This document shows positions 29,349 to 38,600 of a DNA stretch of 43,201 nt, one piece after another. Within the stretch, counting starts at the first letter, position 1, and each line of letters opens with the position of its first letter. The notes under the pieces are model-generated. The model had not been told where the DNA came from, did not search any database, and saw only the letters and a list, made by a program, of their open reading frames with translations. The DNA is from a virus, in the IMG/VR virus record IMGVR_UViG_3300045950_000321, positions 1 to 43,201 of that record; one strand, given 5' to 3'. The translations under genes and the position numbers were made by a program.

Positions 29349-29765
29349 ATGGCCAAGACCAACTCCGAGCCGCTTGCGCGCGGCGCGTCCCGCTCATCCA
29401 AAGAGGCCCCCATGCTCAAGCTTGCCTTGGACCGCGAGCCGTTCTGGCTCGACGTCCTCCCCGGCGTGCGAATCCAATTCCGTCCAGTGACCGTCGCAGC
29501 GGTCCTTGTGGCCCGCAGCAAGGCCGCCGAAGTGCTGAGCGCGGGCGGCGAGGATGCCGCGGTAAAGGCCGGTGTTGCCTTCACGCGCGCGCTTGCCCAT
29601 TCGAGCATTGCCGCCTGGACCGGCGTGGGCGATGCCGAGGGCAGGCCCGTGGATCCCACGCGCGAGAACATCGATGCCGCGCTCGAGCTCTGGCCCATGT
29701 TCGATGCGATCGATCGGCTCTATGTCGGTCCCGCGCTGATCCAGGACGTCGAAAAAAACGCCTGA
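29349..29765 (+). CDS. Tail assembly chaperone, short form (lambda gpG-like) (138 aa)
   Basis: Chaperone for the tape measure protein. It has the expected mixed sequence VLPGVRIQFRPVTVAAVLVA, then RALAHSSIAAWTGVGDAEGR, then ENIDAALELWPMFDAIDRLY. Near its end lies a run of seven A (29752-29758) read GAA-AAA-AAC, and the gene stops two codons later. This is where lambda G shifts into GT. The position between tail tube and tape measure genes is diagnostic. An alternative start at the Met of MLKLALDREP (29412) is possible. Confidence 0.88.
   Translation: MAKTNSEPLARGASRSSKEAPMLKLALDREPFWLDVLPGVRIQFRPVTVAAVLVARSKAAEVLSAGGEDAAVKAGVAFTRALAHSSIAAWTGVGDAEGRPVDPTRENIDAALELWPMFDAIDRLYVGPALIQDVEKNA
29753..29759 (+). 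other. Programmed -1 frameshift slippery site A-AAA-AAC
   Basis: The heptamer A AAA AAC in zero frame lies six bases before the stop (29763-29765) of the short chaperone. The -1 frame is open from here to 30064 and has protein-like composition. The heptamer matches the X-XXY-YYZ rule. Confidence 0.85.
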
Positions 29766-30064
29766 TCGCCCTCGCCGAATGGCACTTCGGCGGAGGCGAG
29801 GGTTATTGCGCGGCCTGCCCTGAGACCTGTGCCGGCTGCCCGTACGTCGAACACGCGCCCACAACGGCGGACGGGATCGCCGCCTGGGGCGTGCTCAAAC
29901 GCGCGGCCGGCCAGGTCCGCGCGGTGATGAGTGGCGTCTACGCTCTCGATTTCGGCGCCGTGTTGTTGCTCGCCGACGCCATGGGAGCGCTCAATACGCT
30001 TCTCGTCGACCTCTTGCCCGAGATCGAGCCGATCATCGTTCGCGGCTACGCCCGAGACCCATAA
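29759..30064 (+). CDS. Frameshift extension of the tail chaperone (GT T-part, 101 codons)
   Basis: After the slip the -1 frame begins RLIALAEWHFGGGEGY and runs to a TAA at 30062-30064, directly before the tape measure ATG. No ATG start precedes it with a ribosome binding site, so it should be made only as a fusion of about 238 aa with the upstream short form. It has a tight cysteine cluster, CAACPETCAGC, and a hydrophobic helix ALDFGAVLLLADAMGALNTL. By analogy with lambda GT, the extension contacts the tape measure protein and tail tube subunits. The cysteine cluster is unusual for a GT part. Confidence 0.82.
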   Translation, partial: RLIALAEWHFGGGEGYCAACPETCAGCPYVEHAPTTADGIAAWGVLKRAAGQVRAVMSGVYALDFGAVLLLADAMGALNTLLVDLLPEIEPIIVRGYARDP

Positions 30065-33000
30065 ATGAGCACCACACAGGTCTCGATCCGACTTGGGGTC
30101 GAGGGCAAGGCGGAGGTCAAGCGCGCCTTCGACGAGGTCGGCAAAGCGGGGCAGGACGCCTTCCGTGGCGTTGCCACCTCCATGGACGCGGCGGGTGCCG
30201 CCGCCGATCGGGAGACGCAAAGGCTTCAGCGCCTGGCGCAGGCTGCGAGGCAGGCCGCCGCCGCCGACCAGGCGCAGCGCAGCTTCAACCAGGTCTTGGG
30301 CATTGGCATCGGGCCCTCGAAGTCCGCCCGCGACTCCGCCGCCGTGTTCGAAGAGGCTGCACGGGCCGCGGAAGACCTTGCCGCGCGCACCGCGGCACTG
30401 CGCGCGCAGATCGATCCTCTTGGCGCTGCGCAGACCAAGCTCAATGCTGAGATCGCCGAGGCGAATGCCCTGTTCAAGGCCGGCGCGATTACGGCCGAAG
30501 AGCAGGCCGCCGCCCACGCGCTTGCGCAGAGCCGATTCAACGCCACGGCGCGCGCCCTCGGCGCAGTCGGCGCAACCGGCAAGCTGACCTCGAGCCAGCT
30601 CGTCAATCTCAGCTATCAGTTCAACGACGTGGTCGTCTCGCTCGCGAGCGGCCAGCGTCCGCTGATGGTGCTGATGCAGCAGGGCTCGCAGATCGCCCAG
30701 ATCTTCGGTCCCGGCACTGGAGTCACCGGCATCCTGCGCGGCGTCTGGCAGGGCCTCACCAGCCTGATCTCGCCGACGACCGCGGTGGTCGGCGGCATCG
30801 CCGCCATCGGCGCTGCCGTCGCCTATTCCTATTATCGCTACATCGAGTCGCAGAAGGAGCTCGAGGTTGCGCTCGCCGGCACGGGCCGCGCCGCCGGCGC
30901 AACCGTCGGCCAGATCGAGCGCATCGCTGAGCAGTCGGCCTCCGCCGGCAGCATCTCGGTTGCCGCCGCCCGCGAGATGGCAGCGGCGTTACTTGCGACC
31001 GGCAAGATCGCCGTCGCGAACTTTGAAGGCCTGATCAAGGTCGTCAAGAATTACGCCGCGACGACAGGAACCGATGCCAAGGCGGCCACAAAGGAATTGG
31101 CCTCGGCCTTTGTCGACCCGATCCGCGGCGCCGATGCGCTCAACGACAAACTCAATTTCCTCGACGACCGGACTAGGGCATACGTTCGGACGCTTGCCGA
31201 CCACAACGACCGCACCGGTGCCCAGCGCCTCCTCCTCGATGCGCTCAAGGGCAGTCTCGTCAATGCGGCGGACGCGACGACAGCGCTCGGGCGGGCGTGG
31301 GACTTCGTCGGGCGCATGGCATCGAACGCCTATGACGCCATCGGCCGGGCGATCTCGCGCGCCATCGATGGCGCGCCGATCGAGGAACGCCTCAAGGAAC
31401 TGCAGCAGGAGCGTGCTCGTCTTAAGGCGCTGATCGAGAACCCTCCGACCCGCTTCGCGGCCCAGGCCCGCAACATCAACACGCGGCTGCTCGCGGACGT
31501 TGACGCCGAAATCGCCAAGATCGAGGCGAAGCTCAACGCCATCGAAGCGCGCGCCCGGGACGCGAGGGCGAATGAGCTCTCGATCCGCGCCGGCACCGTT
31601 GCGCGCGAGCTCACGCCGGGCTTTGAGGAGTTGCAGGCGCTGCGCGCGCGGCTGGCGCAGCTTCGTTCTGCCCTTGATGACCCGCTGGTCCGCCAAAAGG
31701 TCGCCGACTTGCGCCAGGTCGAGGCGGCCTATGACGCTATCACCCGCGCGCTGCGCACTTGGCTCGATCCGGCCGAGAAAGCCCGTCGCCTCGACGAACT
31801 GGAAATCCGGGCGCTCGAGGCCAAGACGCCGGCGCAGAAGGCAGCGATTGCCGAAGAGCGGCGACGGCTGGAACTTGCTGGACAGGCCATCCCCGTCGTC
31901 TTCGCCGAAGCCGACATCGCGCGGGCGGCTACCCGAGCCCGCGCCGAAGCGACCCAGGCCCTGATCGACCAGTCGCGCGTGGTCGAGGTCAACACCCGGG
32001 CGACGCTCGGTCTTGCCGAGGCTTGGCTCAAGGGCGCAGCGGCAGCCCAGCAAGCGGAGGTGCGCCGCAAGGCTCTGACCGAAGCCGTGCAGAACGGTGT
32101 CGACGTTGAGGCCCGCGCGCGCGAGTTGCTGCGCGAACAGATCGCGGAAACTGCGGCGCAGTCGGCCAAGTCGGTCAGCGATCTGACCGCCGAAGCCGAT
32201 GCGCAGCGCCGGCTCAACGACGCGGTCCTTGCCGGCCGCCACACGAGCGAGCAGGCGCAGCGGCAGATGCAGGTCGAACAGGCGCTGCGGCCGCTGATCA
32301 TTGCGCAGTCGCTCGCCGAGGGCGAGGCGAAGACGACGCTCGCGCGCATCATCGATCATCTGCGCGGCGCTTACGCGCGGCTCCACGGCGAGCAGGCGCG
32401 CGCCGCGGCCCTGCAGACGCTCGAAGGCCAGCGAAACCAGGTCGAGCTTCTGCAGAAGCAGATCGAGCTTGCCGGCACGAGCGAATCGCAGCGCGCGATC
32501 ATCATCGCGCAGCTGCAGGCTGAGCAGCAGCTGCGGCAGAAGGGCATCGACCTTGCCAGCGCCGAAGGCCAGGCGATCCTCGCCAACGCCGCCACCATCG
32601 AGCGACTGAACCGGGAGCTGGCGCGCTCGCAAGGCGCCATGCAGGCGCTTCAGGGGATTACTGACACAACCTTCAACCATTTCGCCAATCTGATTGCCGA
32701 GGGCAAGCTCGACTGGAAGTCATGGGCGGATGCGGGGCGCGCCGCGATCGCCGACATCGAAAAGGAAATCCTCAAACTTGCGGTGCTGAACCCGTTCAAG
32801 AACATGCTGTTTGGCACCAACCTGCCGACGCTCGGCAATGTCGGCGGGCTTCTCGGCAACCTGTTCGGCGGGTTTTTCGGCGGCGGCGCAGGCCTCTCCC
32901 CGGCCACCGCGGCGGCGCGCCTGTTCGGCTCGCCGATCTATCACGCGGGCGCAATCGCGGGAGATCCGGCACCGATCCGCTTCGTTCCCCGCGACCTGTT

Positions 33001-33247
33001 CCGAACGGCGCCGCGCTTTCATGAAGGCGCGTTTTTGAAGCCCGACGAGGTCCCCGCGATTCTGCAGCGCGGCGAGCGCGTGCTCTCGCGCGAAGAGACG
33101 CGCCGATATGCAGAGCGTGCGTCTAACACCCAGCCGATTGTCAACGTGGTGATCCAGACGCCGAACCCGGCCGCGTTCCAGGCGAGCCGCACACAGATCG
33201 CGGCCGACCTCGCGCGCGCCGTGCGCATGGGCACGCGGGGACTGTGA
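30065..33247 (+). CDS. Tail tape measure protein (1060 aa)
   Basis: Sets tail length and helps inject DNA. N-terminus MSTTQVSIRLGVEGKAEVKR, then long coiled-coil regions (for instance QRLAQAARQAAA at about 60 and the ERLKELQQERARLKAL helix near 440), a hydrophobic segment AVVGGIAAIGAAVAYSYY near residues 240-257, and a Gly/Phe-rich region NVGGLLGNLFGGFFGGGAG near 923. C-terminus has the FHEGAFLKPDEVPAILQRGE motif conserved in lambda-family tape measures, followed by VVIQTPNP. As the largest gene of the tail tube module with this composition, the call is secure. Confidence 0.94.
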   Translation: MSTTQVSIRLGVEGKAEVKRAFDEVGKAGQDAFRGVATSMDAAGAAADRETQRLQRLAQAARQAAAADQAQRSFNQVLGIGIGPSKSARDSAAVFEEAARAAEDLAARTAALRAQIDPLGAAQTKLNAEIAEANALFKAGAITAEEQAAAHALAQSRFNATARALGAVGATGKLTSSQLVNLSYQFNDVVVSLASGQRPLMVLMQQGSQIAQIFGPGTGVTGILRGVWQGLTSLISPTTAVVGGIAAIGAAVAYSYYRYIESQKELEVALAGTGRAAGATVGQIERIAEQSASAGSISVAAAREMAAALLATGKIAVANFEGLIKVVKNYAATTGTDAKAATKELASAFVDPIRGADALNDKLNFLDDRTRAYVRTLADHNDRTGAQRLLLDALKGSLVNAADATTALGRAWDFVGRMASNAYDAIGRAISRAIDGAPIEERLKELQQERARLKALIENPPTRFAAQARNINTRLLADVDAEIAKIEAKLNAIEARARDARANELSIRAGTVARELTPGFEELQALRARLAQLRSALDDPLVRQKVADLRQVEAAYDAITRALRTWLDPAEKARRLDELEIRALEAKTPAQKAAIAEERRRLELAGQAIPVVFAEADIARAATRARAEATQALIDQSRVVEVNTRATLGLAEAWLKGAAAAQQAEVRRKALTEAVQNGVDVEARARELLREQIAETAAQSAKSVSDLTAEADAQRRLNDAVLAGRHTSEQAQRQMQVEQALRPLIIAQSLAEGEAKTTLARIIDHLRGAYARLHGEQARAAALQTLEGQRNQVELLQKQIELAGTSESQRAIIIAQLQAEQQLRQKGIDLASAEGQAILANAATIERLNRELARSQGAMQALQGITDTTFNHFANLIAEGKLDWKSWADAGRAAIADIEKEILKLAVLNPFKNMLFGTNLPTLGNVGGLLGNLFGGFFGGGAGLSPATAAARLFGSPIYHAGAIAGDPAPIRFVPRDLFRTAPRFHEGAFLKPDEVPAILQRGERVLSREETRRYAERASNTQPIVNVVIQTPNPAAFQASRTQIAADLARAVRMGTRGL

Positions 33248-33253
33248 ATTGGC

Positions 33254-33616
33254 TCAATCGTTCGAGACAACGAGCCGCAACGGACTTCGCTCAGCTGGAA
33301 TCCGGCCAGGAGGCGAACGAACCGCTTCAGCGGCTTCCGTTCCATCCAAGTCGGTCTCTGTTTCCGATGGCGTTGGAGAAGCTTCGAGATAGCGGGTCGC
33401 GGTATCGAGGCCAACCACTCGCCCAATGCGATCGGCGATCGTCCGCGCGACCGCGCACCAGAATTTATGCTCGCCCCGTTCGCCCGCGCGAAGCGTGCGA
33501 ATGCGATGATCGCGCGCGACGTCATAGGCGCTCTCGCCGTGCCGGGCTATCAGCTCGTCGGCCCTCTGCACGACTCGCTTAAGGAATTCGCGCCGGCGCT
33601 GCGCCCATCCGAACAT
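33254..33616 (-). CDS. Leftward hypothetical protein within the tail operon (120 aa)
   Basis: Protein starting MFGWAQRRREFLKRVVQRAD, then ELIARHGESAYDVARDHRIR, HKFWCAVARTIADRIG and a variable acidic, Pro-rich end. The first 80 residues are helical and resemble short rhizobial proteins (MFxW..RR...AxxLI...G..AY..AR) of unknown function. The frame is open to 33676, but the added N-terminus lacks a ribosome binding site and is unlike a conserved start. It is opposite to the tail genes, so it may be expressed from its own promoter in the lysogen. Confidence 0.65.
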   Translation of the reverse strand: MFGWAQRRREFLKRVVQRADELIARHGESAYDVARDHRIRTLRAGERGEHKFWCAVARTIADRIGRVVGLDTATRYLEASPTPSETETDLDGTEAAEAVRSPPGRIPAERSPLRLVVSND

Positions 33617-33727
33617 TGGTCTGATTTTCACCTCGCGATGATGGGAAAACCGATCCGGCTCCGCCGACGGTACCATGGTCGTCGCACGCAGTCAGCCTGA
33701 AAGCCTTCGTCGCAAACTCGCCACGCC

Positions 33728-34318
33728 GTGCCCCAGCCGTTCCTCGACATTTCGTTTCCGCCATTCGTCGCGCGCGGAGCAACCGGCGGACCGTCCTTCT
33801 CGACCGGCGTCGTGGCGCTCGCTTCTGGCCGGGAGGAGCGCAACATTCTTTGGGCGAACGCGCGGGGCGAGTGGAACATCTCCACGGGCATCCGCACCCG
33901 TGAGCAGATGCTCGACGTGATTGCCTTCTTCCATGTCGTGAAGGGCCGCGCCTATTCGTTCCGCTTCAAGGACTGGAACGACTATTCGACAACCGACCAG
34001 CTGATGGTCGAGGTGACGCCCACGACCTGGCAGCTCGTCAAGCGCTACGCCATCGGCGGGTTCGAGCATGTCCGCACCATCACCAAACCCGTGGCCGGCA
34101 CGGTCGCGGTCAAGGTCGGCGGCGTGCCGACGACCCCGTCCGGCATCGACCACCTGACTGGGCGGCTGACGTTTTCCTCTCCGCCCTCCTCGGCTCCCAC
34201 CGCCAGCTTCGAGTTCGACGTGCCGGTGCGGTTCGATACCGACCACCTGCCGGTGCAGGCGCAAGCCTTCGACCAGCAGGTCGTGTCCCAGATCGACCTG
34301 ATCGAGGTCCGGGAGTGA
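33728..34318 (+). CDS. DUF2460 distal tail protein (RcGTA gp12-like) (196 aa)
   Basis: Tail-tip component of the DUF2460/TIGR02217 family, which forms the distal tail ring in gene transfer agents. The N-terminal FLDISFPPFVARGATGGPSF, then ARGEWNISTGIRTREQMLDV, FHVVKGRAYSFRFKDWNDY and the end DIDLIEVRE-like (SQIDLIEVRE) are family hallmarks. The start is GTG at 33728. It begins the GTA-like tip module; the stop is 3 bases before DUF2163. Confidence 0.93.
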   Translation: MPQPFLDISFPPFVARGATGGPSFSTGVVALASGREERNILWANARGEWNISTGIRTREQMLDVIAFFHVVKGRAYSFRFKDWNDYSTTDQLMVEVTPTTWQLVKRYAIGGFEHVRTITKPVAGTVAVKVGGVPTTPSGIDHLTGRLTFSSPPSSAPTASFEFDVPVRFDTDHLPVQAQAFDQQVVSQIDLIEVRE

Positions 34319-34321
34319 GCG

Positions 34322-35215
34322 ATGCGCGACTTGACCGCCTCCATGCAGGAGAAGCTCGCGAGCGGGCTCACCACGTTCTGCCATTGCTGGCTCCTGGAGC
34401 GGACCGACGGCGTCAAGCTCGGCTTCACCGACCACGACGAGAACCTTTCATTCGATGGCGTGACCTACGAGGCGCTCGCCGGCATGACCGCCTCGGCCGT
34501 GACGCAGACGCTCTCGCTCAATGTCGACACCATGGATATCGCGGGCGCGTTGCAGAGCGATCACCTCAATGAGGCGGACCTTGCGGCGGGCCTCTACGAC
34601 AACGCCGCGCTCACGCTCTATCTCGTCGACTGGACCGATGTGACCGACCGCGACATCGTCTTTGCCGGCTCGGTCGGGGAGATTTCGCGGGGGCTCAATG
34701 CCTTCACCGCCGAGATGCGCGGGCTATCCCACGCGCTCAACCAGGAACGCGGCCGCGTCTATCAGCGCGCGTGCGACGCCGACCTCGGCGACAACCGGTG
34801 CACGGTCAACCTCGATTCGCCGACCTACAAGGGCAACGGCACCGTCGACGGCGTGAGCTCGGGCCATGTCTTTTCGGCGAGCGGGCTCGATGGTTTCAGC
34901 AGCGGCTGGTTCACCGATGGCCGGCTCGTGTGGACGAGTGGCGCAAACCAGGGCGCGGCAATCGAGGTCAAGACCCACGTCAATTCCGGCGCCGAGGTGT
35001 CGTTCGAGCTCTGGGAATCGATGGCCTTCGACATCGCAACCGGCGACACATTCACGGTGACCGCGGGCTGCGACAAGAGTCTCGATACATGCATCGCCAG
35101 GTTCAACAACGTCGCAAACTTCCGCGGCTTCCCCTTCATTCCGGGCAACGACGCGATTGTGTCCTATCCCAACACAGGCGATCGCAATGACGGTAAATCC
35201 AGATCGAGCAGTTGA
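34322..35215 (+). CDS. DUF2163 tail hub protein (RcGTA gp13-like) (297 aa)
   Basis: Tail hub component with DUF2163 N-terminal part (LASGLTTFCHCWLLERTDG, GFTDHDENLSFDGVTYEA) and a C-terminal phage_BR0599-like part containing CDADLGDNRCTVNL and CDKSLDTCIARFNNVANFRG, which end in FPFIPGNDA. In RcGTA the hub protein has cysteine-bound clusters; the Cys pairs seen here (YQRACDADLGDNRC, GCDKSLDTC) could bind iron-sulfur or zinc. It overlaps the next gene by 29 bases. Confidence 0.93.
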   Translation: MRDLTASMQEKLASGLTTFCHCWLLERTDGVKLGFTDHDENLSFDGVTYEALAGMTASAVTQTLSLNVDTMDIAGALQSDHLNEADLAAGLYDNAALTLYLVDWTDVTDRDIVFAGSVGEISRGLNAFTAEMRGLSHALNQERGRVYQRACDADLGDNRCTVNLDSPTYKGNGTVDGVSSGHVFSASGLDGFSSGWFTDGRLVWTSGANQGAAIEVKTHVNSGAEVSFELWESMAFDIATGDTFTVTAGCDKSLDTCIARFNNVANFRGFPFIPGNDAIVSYPNTGDRNDGKSRSSS

Positions 35216-35666
35216 CGTTACCCGCGCCGCGATCGTTGCGGAAGCGCGTTCGTGGATCGGTACACCGTATCGGCATCAGGGCTCGCTCAAGGGCGCGGGC
35301 TGCGATTGCCTCGGGCTGATCCGCGGCGTCTACCGCGTCTTCTACGGTCCCGAAAAGGAGCCGATCACGCCCTATTCGCCCAACTGGGCCGAGGAGACCG
35401 GGCAGGAGGCGCTGCGCGACGCCGCCCGCCGGCATCTGGTTGAGATCGACGCCGCGCCGTTCCGCGTCGGCGCGCCGCTCGATGCAGGCGATGTGATCCT
35501 GATCCGCGTGCGCGACCGAGGGATCGCCAAGCACGCCGCGATCGCGTCGGGACCGGATTGGATCATTCATGCCTATGAGCGCCACGCGGTCGCCGAGGAC
35601 GCATTGCCCGCCGCGTGGCGCCGGCGCATCGCCTATGCGTTCCGCTTTCCGGGGATCGCGGATTAG
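35187..35666 (+). CDS. NlpC/P60 cell wall peptidase of the tail tip (RcGTA gp14-like) (159 aa)
   Basis: Peptidoglycan-cutting enzyme carried on the tail tip to open the wall during DNA entry. Catalytic Cys is C41 in GAGCDCLGLIRGVYR; His116 lies in KHAAIASG and a polar residue in the IIHAYERHAV segment near 127-133. N-terminal EARSWIGTPYRHQGSLKG is typical. The ATG at 35187 overlaps the DUF2163 gene, normal for this gene pair; the stop is 2 bases before the megatron start. Family call is secure. Confidence 0.94.
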   Translation: MTVNPDRAVDVTRAAIVAEARSWIGTPYRHQGSLKGAGCDCLGLIRGVYRVFYGPEKEPITPYSPNWAEETGQEALRDAARRHLVEIDAAPFRVGAPLDAGDVILIRVRDRGIAKHAAIASGPDWIIHAYERHAVAEDALPAAWRRRIAYAFRFPGIAD

Positions 35667-35668
35667 CC

Positions 35669-38600
35669 ATGGCTTCCCTCGTTCTGACGGTTGCCGGCTA
35701 TGCGGTCGGCGGTCCGATCGGCGCGCTCGTAGGCTCCTTCGCCGGAAGCTTCATCGATCGCAAGCTGTTCGCTCCCTCTCCGGTCAATACCACTCAGGAA
35801 GGGCCGCGACTCACCGATCTCTTCGTCACTTCCTCAAGCGAGGGCGCGCCTGTCCTGCGCGTCATCGGCCGCATGCGGGTGAGCCCGCAGATGATCTGGG
35901 CGACCAACTTCCGCGAGGTCGTGACGGTCTCGACCCAAACGCAGACGTCCGGCGGCGGTGGCGGCAAGGGCGGCGGCGGTGGCGGGGCGTCTTCGACCGT
36001 CACCACGACCACCACGACCTACAGCTATTTCGTGTCGTTCGCGCTGGGCTTATGCGAAGGCCCGATCGTCGGCATTGGCGGCGTGTGGGCCGACGGCAAG
36101 CCGCTCGACCTGTCGCAGTACACCTGGCGGCTCTACAAGGGCGACGAGACGCAAGGGCCTGATCCCAAAATCGCGGCGGTCGAGGGCGCTGGCCGCGTCC
36201 CCGGCTTTCGCGGGCTTGCCTACCTCGTGTTTGAGGAGATGCCGCTCGAAAAGTTCGGCAACCGCATTCCCCAGATCACGGTCGAGGTAATCCGCCGCCC
36301 GAGCGCAACCGGCGTGCGGCTCGAAGATGTGCTTAAGGCCGTCACCATCATTCCGGGGCTTGGCGAATTCGTCTACGCGACCGACACGGTCTACCGCTCC
36401 GACGGCTTCGGCCACTCCATCGCCGAGAACCGGCACGGCAGCCACGGCAAGTCGGACTTCCTGGTGGCGCTCGATCAGCTGCAGGCGAGCGCCCCGAACG
36501 TCAACCCGGTGTCGCTCATCGTCGCCTGGCACGGCACGGACCTGCGCTGCGGCAACTGCGAGATCAAGCCCAAGGTCGAATTCGGCGCGAGCAAGGTCAC
36601 GACACCCTGGAGCTGGCAGGTATCCGGCATCTGGAGAGGGAGCGCCGATGTCGTCTCCTCCGACAGCTTCGGCGCCCTGCTCGGCGGCGCGCCCGCGGAC
36701 CGCTCGGTGGTGCAGGCCATCACTGAGCTCAAGTCTCGCGGGTTCCGCGTCGTGCTCTACCCATTCGTCATGATGGACATTCCGGCGGGCAACAGCCTGC
36801 CGAATCCCTACAGCGACAATGCCGCAGCCAGCGGGCAGCCAGCGTTTCCCTGGCGCGGTCGCATCACCTGCTCGCCGGCGCCCGGCTATGCCGGCACGGT
36901 CGACAAGACCGCGGCGGCGGCGAGCCAAATCGACGCATTCTTCGGTGCCGCCGCGCCATCCGATTTCGGGGCGTGGAACGGCGACACGATCCCCTACGAC
37001 GGGCCCGCCGAATGGTCCTACCGGCGCTTCATCCTGCACTACGCCAAGCTTGCTGTCGCGGCGGGCGGTGTCGACGCCTTCCTCATCGGCTCCGAGATGG
37101 TCGCGCTCAATGCAGGGCGATCAAGCGCGTCCAGCTTCCCGGCGGTGTCGAAAATGGTGACGCTCGCGGCCGACGTGAAGGCGATCGTCGGTGCGGGCTG
37201 CAAGGTCGGCTACGCTGCGGACTGGAGCGAGTACGCGAACTTCCGGCCCGATGACGGCTCGAATGATGTCTACTTTCACCTCGACCCGCTGTGGGCGAGT
37301 GCGAACATCGATTTCGTCGGTGTCGATAATTACATGCCACTCTCCGACTGGCGTTCCGGCCGGCTGCATCTTGACGCGCAAGCAGGCCACGCATCGATCT
37401 ACGACCAGTCCTACCTGCAAGGGAACATCGAGGGCGGCGAGCTCTTCGACTGGTTCTACGCCTCGGGCGACGACCGCAAGACGCAAGTTCGCACGCCGGT
37501 CACGGACGGCGCCTACGGCAAGCCCTGGGTGTTCCGATACAAGGATTTCCACAGCTGGTGGACGAATCAGCACTACGACCGGCCGGGCGGTGTCGAGAGC
37601 AGCACACCGACCGCTTGGGTGCCGCAGTCAAAGCCGATCTGGTTCACCGAATTCGGCTGTCCGGCGATCGACAAGGGCAGCAATCAGCCAAACGTCTTTT
37701 ACGACCCCAAATCGTCGGAAAGCTTTTATCCGCACTTCTCGACCGGGCGCCGCGACGACCTGATCCAGCGCGCCTTCCTCGAAGCCCACATCACCTATTG
37801 GAATCCCGCGGCCGGCCACAACCCGACCTCGTCGGTCTACGGCGGCCCGATGATCGATCCGGCTTCGCTGTTCGCCTGGACGTGGGATGCAAGACCCTAT
37901 CCGCAGTATCCGAACTCCTCGCTCATCTGGCGGGATGCCGCCAACTGGCGGCGCGGGCATTGGCTCTCCGGCCGGCTCGGCCTCGTGACGCTCGCCGACA
38001 CCGTGCAGGAGATCTGCTCAGGGTTTGGCGTTGCGATCGACACTTCCGGCATCAATGGCATCGTGCGCGGCTACACAATCGACAGCATCATGAGCCCGCG
38101 CAATGCGCTCAGCCCCTTGATGCAGGTCTATTTCTTCGACGCGGTTGAGTCCGGCCGCTCGATCCGCTTCGTCCAGCGCGGCGGCTCGCCGGTCGCAAGC
38201 TTCACCGTGGACGACGTCGTCGACAGCGGGAACGAGGACAAGCGCTTCTACACCCTGACCCGCGCACAGGAGTCGGACCTGCCGGAGACCGCGCATCTGC
38301 GCTTTCTCGATCCGGACAACGACTACCAATCGGCCGATGTCTATTCGCGCAGGCTTCGTGGATCGAGCCACCGGACCATCGAGATCACGCCGGCGCTCGC
38401 GCTCGACTATGCCGAGGCGCAGGGTATTGCCGATGCGCTTCTCGTCGACACCTGGGTCATGCGCGAGCGCGCAGACGTGACCCTGCCGCCCTCGACCTAT
38501 GCGCTGGAGCCGACCGACGTGGTCACGCTCGATCTCAACGGCCGCGCCTTCGAGATGCGCATCGAGCAGCTTGGCTATGAGCGGAGCAGGCCAGTCAAGC

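Noticed and set aside
30989-32680. Long leftward open frame of 563 codons opposite the tape measure gene
   Set aside because: Arg/Leu/Asp-rich shadow composition, no domain, fully inside a secure gene.
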